64,000 nt of DNA from Oscarella lobularis. Its lineage: Eukaryota > Porifera > Homoscleromorpha > Homosclerophorida > Oscarellidae. The notes under the pieces were generated by a model. It had not been told where the DNA came from. It saw nothing but the letters and a program-made list of their open reading frames with translations, and did no database searches. How positions within the stretch are numbered: position 1 is the first letter of the stretch; each line of letters begins with the position of its first letter. This document shows, in pieces, positions 26,001 to 37,402 of this stretch. The stretch covers positions 124,001 to 188,000 of the forward strand of contig NC_089184.1 of the NCBI RefSeq assembly GCF_947507565.1. Direction: 5' to 3'. The position numbers and the translations under genes are program-made.

Positions 26001-28221
26001 TGGCTATGGTCATGACGTTCGTCTTTTTTTCAAAATTTCATGCGTTAAGTGACGCGTCGTTTTTTGAGTGTGAATCTTACTTTGTTGTCTTCTTTTTGGC
26101 AGTATAAAACGAACGCTTCTCTCAGTTGTTCGAGAAAGTCGGCACGCAATCGAATAGGTTTGGGTTTTTTGGCAGAAAAGGGCGTAGCCTAAAAAGAGAA
26201 GTGCTCACAAAAAAAAATTCGAATTCTTACGCGGAGCTCACCAGTTTTAATGGCATTGGGCTTTCCCGTTCATTCAGACACACAATACTGTGATTCTTTG
26301 TCAAGAGAAACATCTTTTCTTGACAAAAGCCTACAACCTTAACGTCACCTTATAAAATCTCGTCATTTATCGTTATTAACCTGCGCCAAAAATGACGTCA
26401 CTAGGCGCAATTTTGAGACTATCAGCCGGCTTAGAAAAGCCTTGAGTAATCCAAGATATACATGATTAGATGTCAATATATATATATAATATATATACCG
26501 GAAGGAATCCAGATTATGTGTGAACCGTGAGCAATTACGTCATCATTGAACGCGGAAAGATGATTGGGTTCTGTCTCTCCAGCGTGGAGTTGCTAAGACA
26601 ACGAACTCACGTCTACGTATAAACTAAGAGACCCAATGGAAATCCTACGTTTGAATCAAGCATTTCGACAGAGAGAACTTCCATTGATTCATCCAATCCC
26701 ACTTCACGAATTTTATAAAATTAAAGGGGAAGCGAACGAATGAAAAATTGCTTACCTAGGCAGCTGATTCGCTCGTTCAATTCGGTGAGGGTGGAGAGCA
26801 AAACAAACAAGCGGTTACTGGGCAAAATGTCTGCAATTCAATAGAGAGAAAAAGAGATAGCGTTACCAACTGATAACCATGTCTAGAGCTGTCAGCTGTT
26901 GAACGTTCTTATCACTCTACATCAACAAAGGTTCCCCCAGACTTCATAAAATCATTGACTGATTGCCTTACGTCAGCAGAAAATAAATTCTGTGCAATTG
27001 AAGCTGTGGAAAAATCGGAGACCATCTGAAAAAAAATCATTAATAAATATTACAATTGATTTTGCGTAAACTGACTGACTTTATTTTCCGTATTATTTAT
27101 CTTCCAAGATTGGATTTTCGTCTCGCCCAAGACGAAAACCGTGTGAGCACCATCTCTAAAAGAAATCATATTTATGTAGAACAGACCCAAAGTGTCATCA
27201 TACCCATCAATATCTTTTAAACAAGAAATAGCCTGAACTCTCTATAACTCCGTCTTTATCACAAAATAGCCCCCCAAATTATCAAGATACTCACCTCTCC
27301 TAATGACGAATGAATTTCCTGACTAGGAGTGCCGCCGCCAAATAAAAAGGAAGACACTCGCCGACCCAATCCAGCAATCATGCCCTGCGAATTCACTTGC
27401 AATTTCTCCGACTCAATACCGACCTTTAATAAATAATTAATTAATTAAATTAAAAAAATAATTTCTCTACCGAATGCCCTTGAAAATCAAGTCGAACGAC
27501 ATAAACGTATCCAAGCATTGTTCCAACAAAAAACATATCAGCCTAGAAAAAAGGTTCTTTTTGGAATATTTAGAGAGAGAGACTTTGACTAACTTTGAGT
27601 GCAACTACTAGGACGGTTCGATCTCCACTCTCCATGTTGAGCTCCGTGACGCACGTCGCTTTGGTGCTACGCACCACGTCGGCAACGTAGTGAATTTTTC
27701 CGTCAAGTGACGACATCAAAAGACCAGTGAATGCATTTCGACTCGAAATTTCGACGTGATTCGCCGTCGAGAGATCGTCTGGTAACGTCAGCGTGCGAAC
27801 CGACTAAAGAACAGGCCTAGCGATGCCAAAACGAGGCGAAATTGTCGATGCGTACGTGAGGTTTTTGACTTATGTGCCATAGAGCGAGTCTTCCTTTGGA
27901 AACGACTACGCAGTGTCCCGATTCGGTGAATTTGCACGATGCCGTCGCCGAGCCGTGTCGCACGTCGACGAGAACCTCTTGAGCGGCGGCCGGCAACAGG
28001 TCTAGAGCTTCGAGGCAGTAGAAATCGGACTGGCTGAAAATTCGCGATGCTTTCGCCGTTCTCAGTCCGCTAAAACGGTATTCGCTCGCTCAAAGACGTT
28101 TCAGACGGCCTCGCTGACAAGCTTACCGCGCCGTCGATGCAGATCTTAGAGAACGGCGAGGCGTAACAGCTTCTCTTCGAGGCGTGTACATTTTTCGTCG
28201 TCGTCGCTTTTCGATGACCAT
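23074..28221 (-). CDS. NUP133: Nucleoporin NUP133 (Y-complex)
   Basis: Scaffold nucleoporin that ties the NUP107-160 Y complex into the pore ring. The N-terminus is basic and TP/SR-rich (MYTPRREAVTPRRSLR) before the beta-propeller. The propeller exons include FYCLEALDLLP, CKFTESGHCVVVSKGRLALW and SQGMIAGLGRRVSSFLFGGG (human GMLSGIGRRVSSLFG). The helical half contains SLEIIDDAPHSDPRWAE, matching SVDLMDDYPASDPRWAE. The C-terminus has a WYIDEG...IDKLLDVPDEFCARL segment and ends LDLQSYVPPLERILHTEE... followed by FLYLVRVMYDDLG, aligned with the human end. About 25 small exons. Two in-frame starts (28221 and 28191) are both possible. Tandem with ULK4 on the same strand. Confidence 0.93.
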
Positions 28222-28259
28222 ATATGGTTTGCACGTGAGGAACACCTCACCCGTATGTG

Positions 28260-28985
28260 ATCACGTGTTTGCTCTCGACCAATGATGGCGTTTGCTGACT
28301 CGGCGGGCCGTTCAAAGGCATCGCGCAGCACCGATTTCCTTCAGTTGCGGCCGAGGGTGGATGCGTCGTGGATCTCTGCGTCGTTTTCCTTGACGGATTG
28401 GCTCGGGGGAAGACAAAAGGCAAGTCCTGGATCGTCGGATCAGCGTGGCCCACGGGTAATTCCGTGCCGGAGCCCCTAGGCAGGGCGATGGGGGGCTTAT
28501 GCCTCGGTTTACGCACTGGGATTTAACGATCGCTAAAGTCTTATTGTTGCCAATAAGCACGGCTCACGTTAGGCACGAGTGAGCACGGCTTAGAGGGGGT
28601 GTTCAACCATGGCCTGGTTGCCGGCACTTTTCTCACCCGATGGCACGATTAGACCGAGGATGATCTGGCCCAGGAGAATTCGATTCGGGCATTGCACTGC
28701 CTTTCCTGTCGACTCCTACAAACAGCAGTCAACCGCTCTCCATCTCGCAAGCGCCGGTTCTTCTCAGCGGAAGACATACCGAAGCGTTTGGTACCACCGC
28801 GCCGGGGACTTCGGTATCAGGGGCCGTCTCTCATCCAGGCGGGTACTGATCGGGGTGGCCGAGGACGTCGCGACTCGCCCTAAATTTTTGGAACGGGTGG
28901 CCATCGCTTTGCGGTGGCTGCCTTGAGCTACGAAGCGTCCGAACCTCCGCGCGGTGTAGCTCGGGTAACGCTAATACGGACGCAC
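28260..28985. other. GC-rich island without a credible gene
   Basis: About 720 bp, visibly richer in G and C than the AT-rich introns on either side. ORFs occur on both strands (plus 28282-28479 and 28609-28926; minus 28247-28516), but none resembles a known family or has good splice structure. On the minus strand, about 28790-28850 has a segment reading AGTACCCGCCTGGATGAGAG and then ATACCG. This loosely recalls the 3' half of 5S rRNA. CTCTAAGCCGTGC near 28590 loosely recalls the LSU rRNA end. Neither match is strong. Candidates are a mobile-element remnant or a structured non-coding RNA. Confidence 0.5.
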
Positions 28986-29444
28986 GCAAAAAGGTACGTA
29001 AAACGACGATTTGGCAGAGACTAACTTGTTTTTTTTTTATCTAGGAGAAGGAGATCGAGAGTCACGTGAAGACGAAGATCGAAGAAAGAGTCCATATCCG
29101 TGCTCGCAAGACTATGTATTTTTATCGTATAAACTAATAAATACAAAATTTGTTCCTTGATTTATCCAAACCGCGCGCGCGATCGAGAGACCTACGTACG
29201 CACAGTTCCAACGCTCCACCGTCGAGAGACGTCGCGCGCAGCGCGATCGACGCTGAAAAACGTACGGTAGTTCCTTCTGCACGGGTTCGCTGCGCAAGGA
29301 TTAGACAGACTCGATCGAAGAGCGTCTTATCGACATAAATCGTTGGGTCCTCGTTCTATTTTCTTGCCGAATACAGCGACGAACAAACGAGCGAAATGTA
29401 CAATCATTTGATATCTCTACGCTGCATGCTGTACAAAGTCATGT
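28986..29444. other. Intergenic stretch between the GC island and SKIC3 3' end
   Basis: Contains an intron-like stretch on the plus strand: donor AAG/GTACGT at about 28992, poly-T, and an acceptor CTAG at about 29043. A short open frame ending FYRIN then meets TAATAAATA, a possible polyadenylation site. This could be the last exon of an unrecognised plus-strand transcript starting in the GC island. From 29150 to 29340 there are short CG repeats (CGCGCGCGATCGAGAG) and no gene I can support. Confidence 0.3.
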
Positions 29445-32400
29445 CTACAAGGAAACCAAACTTGACAGGTTTGCTGATCCCATTTCTTTTGCAGCAACAG
29501 CTTCTTCAGCTATCGCCTAGAAAAGAGAAACTCTGAGTCGCGTTTGCTTGTCTGCAAGACAAGAACCTCTACTTTTGCACGAGAGACTGTCTCCTTTTTG
29601 GAAAGCAGCACTTTTATGAGATAGTACTTGGCTAAGTAAGTGACTCCTTGAGGAACAGAGTTCAAATGCAACACATTATCCAAGCAACGACGAGCACCTC
29701 TAAATTCAATTCAATTCAATTACGTGACAATTCCTTTATGCACCCACCGAAAATTTTTTCCAATGTAATGCAGGATTCCCTGAAAAACGTAAACCAAAAC
29801 GTTCCCAACGTCCAGCTCCTGTACTTTGAGCAAACACTCATTTGCTATTCCAGGCCAACCTTCTTCAACGCAACTAGGATCAGCCTATGCAGAGATCAGT
29901 GTCAAAAAAGAAAGTAAAAATATATGATTTAAATACCAGACAACATCTGAGAGCAATCCAAGCGGTCATCAGCAAATTCCCAATCAGTTGTCCCCTAAAT
30001 AAGCCTACTAGCTAAAAATTGAAAGCACGTTTTTCAAACCTGGAACTTCGTGATGCCTCTATGGCCTGTTGCAGACTTTCTTTGGCAGCAAAGAGTTGGA
30101 AGTTACTGATGTATACGTCGGAAAGCAACTCCCATGGCCAAATTTGCAACGTCTTTAGAGCACACACCAAATCTCTCAAATTTGCAAGAGCTTTGGACGA
30201 GTCTTCCTCAGATGAATTAAGAAAGACAATATAGGATAGCCAGACTCGAAAAGGAAGTCCCAGATTAGGCCGTGACGAGTAGAGTTGAATAACCTATTTA
30301 AAAAAGCAATAGATACAATATCAAAGTCTCCACCACGCACTTGTTGTGCTAAGTAGGCTGCTTCCTTCACTTGACCGCAATATATTTGACTTGCAATCAC
30401 TTGATGAGTCGCCCACTGCTGCAGCGAATGCAAGGCATTGAATTTAGATTGAAAAAGTAAAGGTAAGTCTTTTCCTGCAGCGAGCTGAAGCTCCTTTGAT
30501 TCCAGTTCAACTACAACAAAGAAAACAGCGTTGACTATCACTAAACATTAGCTGGTACAATGCGTGTTGCCTTTGGACTGAAGCGTCTTTGCTATTTTAA
30601 CAGCGAGAGTCGCTAGCTGCTTCGCAGAACCCGATGCTTTGTTCGCGGACGAGAATAGAGCAGCACTAAAGAGAGCCCACGTCTTGGCGTTGCTCGGATC
30701 GGCGTGCAATGCTTTCTGCGACGAACGAAGGGCCTCTTGGCTCCAGTGGACATTGCGTGGACACGCCAATCGATTGCCAGCTCCCACGGCACCAAGCGAA
30801 ACAAGAAAAGGAACGTCCTAGTAGAAAAAATATCAAAACTTCAGGAATCTCCAGAGCGAATTCAATAGACCTCGGATACTCTGTTTCCGCTCAGTCTCCA
30901 CGCGCTCACAGCGGAAGAACTGACAACCTACATAGTTCAGAAACCCTTCTCAAAAAGTTTTACACACGTGAGGTCTATAGAGTTTTTTACGTTAGACTTT
31001 TCTGGATAATATTGGGCTAGAAATTGAGATAATAGTTTCCACAACTCGGCTCTGTCTGGATAGCTAAATAAAATTAAAAATTGATTTAAGCTTGGTGGTT
31101 TTTAATGTCAAATACTTGTGAATGGCTTCATTGACGCACTTCTTTGCAGCTCCTAATTTTCCCTAAAGAGAACCTCAGGGTTATGACGCTAAAACGGCGC
31201 CAAGACAACAAACCTGGAGAACGTAAAGATTCGACGTCATAAAAACGATCTGAGCTGCCAAGTGCTCGTCTTTCTCTCGCCCCGAATCTCTCAACTTGAT
31301 CAGCTCAGCCAAAGCGGCTGAAGCCAGAGTGAAATCCTTCGACATCAAACCCAACGAACACAGTCCCAAAATTCCGTCAACACAAGGAGGCGACATTTGA
31401 GAACTGCATAGATAAATATTTAGAAAATATTTAGAGTAGCGAGCGATTTATTATTGCCTTCGGAATAGCAACGATTTTGATTTGCTCTTGTCTTGGAGCG
31501 CGTACGCGGTGATTCCTAAACAGGCGAGTGCCGCCGATTTATCGGCTTGAGAAGACGCCAGTTCTAATGCTTGTTCATAGACTTTGTAGCAGTCTCTAAG
31601 TCGATTGGCTTTAAATAAAGCCAGAGCGAGAAAAGCGACGTCGTAGACGTCCGATAGAGACGACAACGTGTTGAAAAGAGCGATAGACTGAAGATGTTTC
31701 CCAATAAAACTAAATAGAAAAATTGAATTTAGGTTATTAATTAATTAATTATTGCCTTAGGCTTCTGGCATGATTCGCTATAGCAATGTCTAATTTGCTT
31801 CGATCTGTGACATTTTCTGACGAAAGTAGTTCAACACACCTAAGAAGTTGTTATGAAAAAAAAAGAATAATAATCCAGTCACAGGACTTTCTAAATGCCG
31901 TCTCCGCTTCTCTGTGTCTTCCCTGCCTCTCTAGCAAAATACCGTACATATTGTAGGCACAAGAGTCGTCATCCGTCGAAGCTTCGCATAGAGAAAAATA
32001 CTCAAGGTCACGACTTACGAATCTAATCAAACCTGTGTATCTGGCAAGACAATCAGACGCCCTAAGAACGGCCTTATCATCGGCGTCACTTGCTTCACTT
32101 TCTCCAGGATCGTTCACCCAAGATTTCGCGGCCAAAGTCGAGCAAACCCAGTGAGCATATCCAATCTGACTCTCGGTCTACAGACGCACTAATAGAGAAG
32201 AAAATAATTAGATTATTTTATTTACGTGGACGCCCAATTCCGTTGTATGTCGAAACAAGTCCATAGCATCTTGATCACCAATGCCTTCGGCAATTAAAGC
32301 CTTTATAAAACAAAGGATGCCATGCGTGGAGATAAACTATATCTCCACGCAAACGTACTTGACCTATCCACGCGGGAACGTAGTCTGGATCAGACGCCTG

Positions 32401-35400
32401 CCCTTTTTTGAAAGCTTCATGTGCCAACTAAGAAAACGAATGGCTAATACTGGTTCTGTTCTAATTATTCAATTCAACCTTCTTGTTGTCGTGACGGAGA
32501 TAGAGAACTCCCAGATTTGTCCACGCTATTGCGTTCTAAAACAGAAGTGAGATCTTAATTAATTATTTAATTATTTAAAAACCGTTTGCTGCAGCTGTAT
32601 TGATTTAATAAAACCGTGCTGAGCGAGAGCAAATTCACCAATTGCTAGCAATTCCAGTAGCGCCACAGATAAAAATTTTCATTTTGACTCACTTGGATGC
32701 ATTGAAATCATCCCAAGACTATTCCAATATTCACTGCATTCACTGTCCAATCTGACTGCCTTTTGCAGAGCTTGCAGAGCCGACTGCAGAATCTTGCTCT
32801 TTTCAGCTTCCTTTCTAATAATCTATCAGCAGTAAATAGCACGTAACTTGGCTCTGCATTTGATCTTACTTCTTGCGACTGACAGTATAAACTTATTCCT
32901 AAATCGTGCCACAAAAAGGCGCCAGTTGGCAAAAACTGAAGTCCAGTGGCGTAGGCCCTGGGAGCCAAGCAAAGCAAACCAGTCTTTCCCGATTTTTCAT
33001 CAGTCGAGCAATTCTCGGGTAAGAAGTTCACGGGAATAGATATTTTTCTGTAGAAGCGACTTACACTGCAACTGATGTGTATACATACATACAACCGTGG
33101 CTCTCACCCTAATGCGTTTTTAGAGATCGAACTCACTGCCATGCAACAGTCACCGACGAGTTTCCACAGCGAGACAAGCTCGCTTTGCTCGATCACGGCT
33201 CTTTAAGAGAAACGATCTTACCTTAGACAAAATATCTGTCAAAATGCACTCAACCTCGCCAACGTTTTCAACGCTTTATCAACGCAACTGACGGCTTTTC
33301 CAACGAACGCGGACATGAGCGCATTTCGAGCTTCAACCAAGAGACTTTCAGACATTCCTTCGAAATGAGAATCCTAAGAAAACTCTCTTGATTGATTAAT
33401 TAAACGAATACCTTTAAGTGCCGGAACGTAAGACGACGAAACGTCGAGTATTTTTTGAAAATCTTCAACGGCTTCTCGTGGTTCATCCATGATACGTTTC
33501 AGCGTAGCAATCCTATATAAATACCTTATGCAAAGAAGTGTTTACCAGCACGTTGCCCTACCTGTACAGACAGTAAAGGCAATTTGAATCAAGCTACAAA
33601 AATATTATAAAAAATTTATTTAATTTTTTTTTCTCATGTACCTCACTGGCTTTCATAAACGCTTTGATAGCCGCGGCGTACGCACCTCGGCCTTCGTACG
33701 CATCCCCAAGCCGTTCCCAGCTTTCTCTATAGAAACAACTGCTAGAGAATAACTAGTAGGTTTTTTCTTTCTCACTTGTTTTTCGGATCCGCTTTTGTCA
33801 CGCTTTGGAAACTGACGACAGCTTCGTTGTATTGATTCATTTCGAGTTGGCGAATACCCAGTTGAAACCACGCCCATTTGGCTCGTTCTGGGGAATTTTT
33901 TGACGCGATTTTCTTGTAGACTTCGATCGCTTCTTCCGTCTTTCCCATCGATTCGCACAGACTCGTCAAACGTTTTCCGGCTTCCACGTTGCTTGGATCC
34001 AAATCGATTGCTTTAAAATAGCAACGACGTGATTTACTGTATAAAATAATATAGTATTAACTATTGACAACAACATCTATGAGCGAACTTTGTATCATTG
34101 AATGTTTCTAAGTAGCAATGACCAAGATAAAGAAACGCATCCGAATAATAGGGATCTAATTTAGCGGCCTAAAGTGCACTCTCTCCGTCTCAGAATACTG
34201 ATTAGGCAATTTTCTACTGTATACTTGCAAAAAGTGAGCAAAGCATTGATTCTTTCTTGCTTCACTTGAACCGTGCAACAACCACAAAGTCTTCGCCGAA
34301 ATGAAGAAATACGTAGACTTCGAGTTGCACATAGACAACGACAAGTCAATTCTAAACTAGAATATCAAAAAAACAGTAGAACTGTACGCGCAAAAGTACT
34401 TGTCCTTTGCAGCCTTGAGACAATTGGTAACCAAAAAAATTTCAGCCTTGTTATACATAATACATCAAAAAATCTAAATTTCTTAATTAATGATTATATC
34501 TACCTGAAGAGCGAGCAGTTCGTGGCTGTTCAAATGCTTTTCTGCTAAGGCATTACATATCTAATATAACGTATTTTAACTCGCTACTACTACATTGTTA
34601 TCAGTAGTACAAAACCTCGTGCGCTTTCGCTGAGTCTCCGCTCAGCAGAGCGCAGCGTGCCAAGCCACAGCCACTCACCAAACACCAAGGGTACGTTTTA
34701 TGAACCTATGTACTCTCATTCTCGGATACGAATACATGTATAATAATATCTACTTCAGTATAAACTTCGTGAGCCACTGGTAGAGATACTTCACCCATTC
34801 GAAAGTGCGCTTGAGCTAAACAGAGGCTACAAAAAATTACCTGATTAATTGCCGTGATAATCGGTGGCATAGCAACCGTAGATGTTTAGTGAGAAGATGA
34901 TAAAAGTACTGATGTCGTGATGAAAGTCGTAGACCTAAACGAAAATTTACTATTTGTTGGAAACTTTTTTTTGTACACTTTCCTTTTTCTGCTACTTCGA
35001 TTACAAGCGTATTTTCGTGTTTCGCGTCGTGTAATGAAGCGATAAGACACAGAGCTTCAATGCTTCTTGACGAGTCCACTGTATATATGTTATATATTGA
35101 TGGACATTAATGTAGTGTATGACCTTCTGAAAGTATTTCTCCGGCTTTTTCAAGATTTCTTGCCACGAGATTCATGTGGCATTGACACAACTTAACCCAC
35201 GGACTTTTCGAGCCCAATCTATATAAATCCTCATAAGTTGCTACAACGCTTTCTGGCAGTTTCATCGCATCTAATTCAAAAGTTAGCTGAAGAGATAATA
35301 AAAAGTGATGCCTACCCAAATTTTCGTGGAGATAAAATTGACAGAGAATTTCGAGGGGATACAAAACATCCGGAAGTCTTTGCCTCATGGAAATACATTC

Positions 35401-36393
35401 ATCTTTCGTTTGGGAAACGAACTGGGTCACCTCATTGATATCAGACACATTTTTACACTAGATAAAAGATCTTAGAAATTTCAGTTCAATTTCTCAATGA
35501 TAGAGAGGTCACCTGACATTGGTGTAGCAGCTCTCTGATATACATTGTTCCAAAGTCCACTTGCTGGTCTTTCTCCAAAGAATCCGCCTTTGTTAGTTCA
35601 GCCAAAACATCAAGAAACTTCCAAGAAAATAAATAAATAATTAATTAATTAAAAGGCGATTACACGTGATACTTTCGCTCGTTCTTCTTGCGATTTGCTA
35701 TCTCGCTTATTGAGCCCCATTGCCACCAAGCCAATCCACTTCAATCTATTTTCTTTGTCTTTTGATGCAAGACTGTGCCAACATTCAATAGCCTGCAACA
35801 TTTTAAATAAAACCTCATTGATTCTATTATCTATGGTACTTCGTTTGACTGCTGCAAAGTTCGGTACAAAGAGCCCTGTTTGGCTTTGATTTCGACCCAC
35901 TTTGCTACCTCACTAATATTTCATTTTTTAACGAAAGAATTCAAGTGTACTAATATGCACTTTTCATTCAATTTTGCCAAGTGGTCATAGACACTCAGAA
36001 GTTCGATTTGAAAATCCCGATTTTTGTTCTCCTTTTCGAATAGAACTGCTAGACCCTGAGAACAAAAATTGACGTCATAAAAAAACATCGTCTTGATATC
36101 AAACGACCTGCCACGCCAATGGCGAAGTTTCGTCGACTTCGACGGCTTTTTTGAAGGCGGCACGCGCCTGATCCGGCTGATCCATCTCGCTCGCACATTT
36201 TCCAACGAAAAGTAAAGCGTTGTAATTATTTTTGTCCAATTTTAGAACGGCCTATTCCCGGAAAATGCCTAAGACGTCGATTCTACTAAGAAAAATGTTC
36301 AACCTTGCAATGCTTCAATGCATCCTTGTATTCCTTTTGCCGAATTGCTTCTCTAGCAGCCTTGAGTTCTGCTTTCGCCTCTTTGGACGACAT
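29445..36393 (-). CDS. SKIC3: Superkiller complex TPR scaffold SKIC3/TTC37
   Basis: Scaffold of the Ski complex (with SKIV2L and WDR61) that feeds mRNA to the cytoplasmic exosome. The N-terminus [20 protein letters not shown] is nearly identical in pattern to human [20 protein letters not shown] and continues [10 protein letters not shown]. About 25 small exons carry TPR repeats. Examples are [20 protein letters not shown] (human [20 protein letters not shown]) and [20 protein letters not shown] (human FALALFMKGLYKESSKAYE). The last exon ends [19 protein letters not shown] with its stop at 29445. Exon borders were followed only at the two ends. The ATG is 51 bp from the divergent CIB gene. 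EXOSC1, a subunit of the partner exosome, lies at the other end of the window. Confidence 0.93.
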
Positions 36394-36444
36394 GCTCGAG
36401 TGGCGACCACGTGATTTTTAGAGTGCGTTAGGCTTGTTTACGCG

Positions 36445-37360
36445 ATGGGTGCGACGAGTTCGTGCGGCGCCGTAGACGGCCCTCTCGACAGAAAGAAACT
36501 AGAAGAGTATCAGGTAGGTAGAGCGACGTCGTTGAAGGAGCTGACCTCTCGAATTTGTCGCGTAGAACTGCACCTATTTCACGCAAAGGGAGATAAAGAA
36601 GTGAGAATTCCACAAATGAACTTACAGGGGAAACGCCCTTTATGTACACATAGAATTTTTGCAAAATTCAAGAGATTCATGGAGAATTGGAATCAGGAGA
36701 AAGACGCGACGAAAGATCGTCTACCTCATAGCAAAATGACCCAATTTCTGCCAGAACTCGAAGTAAAAATTAGACAAAAAAAACGTATACTATACTATAC
36801 TTACCACGACGATTCGTTAGAATAATCCCTTCAGTAAACGCATCTGCACAGTTTTCAGCAGCGATCGAACGGGAAATCTGTCATTTGACGATTTCCTCGA
36901 CATGATGTCAGTGTTTAGTGAGGCGGCTCCACGAGACTTAAAGGCTACGTACGCTTTTAAGATATACGGTAGAGGAAACTGAGGTAGTAGTTGACAAAAG
37001 TTTGATGAGAAGCTTACTTACTTCAGATTTCGATGGAGATGAGTATTTGGATGCCAAAGATTTGGATGAGACACTCAAGATGCTGACGAAAGGAAATCTT
37101 GAACCGAATGAACGGGAAACAGTCATAGACAAAGTTGCTCTTTACTAAAGAAATACACAAATATTACTTATTATGTTTTCTAAGGTATTCAAGGAGGCTG
37201 ATCTAGATGATGATGGCAAACTCTCATTTATTGAATTTGAGCACGTGATCGCAAGAGCGCCTGATTTTGTAAAGTAAGGTCTTTCGTTCAAAATTTTTGA
37301 TTTTTTGCTCTAACTGCTTCTTTTCCTCCCCTTAGTACTTTTCACATAAGAATCATTTGA
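36445..37360 (+). CDS. Calcium- and integrin-binding protein (CIB family)
   Basis: EF-hand protein of about 190 residues. Starts [12 protein letters not shown], with Gly2 available for N-myristoylation as in CIB1. Small exons join in frame: [79 protein letters not shown] and [20 protein letters not shown]. They are followed by an EF-hand with [20 protein letters not shown] and the family ending NTFHIRI (plus one extra I). EF3 has Asp rather than Glu at position 12, as in human CIBs; EF4 is canonical. CIB proteins bind integrin tails, and CIB2/3 bind TMC channels. I cannot choose a paralogue. Divergent from SKIC3 by 51 bp. Confidence 0.92.
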
Positions 37361-37402
37361 AGACAACGTATTTTAATATTTTTTAGTCGTAGTCATTTGT
37401 TT

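Noticed and set aside
28260-28985. Intact 28S or 5S rRNA gene
   Set aside because: Only short, imperfect resemblances; no continuous match to conserved LSU, SSU or 5S cores that I can recall, so not called as rRNA.
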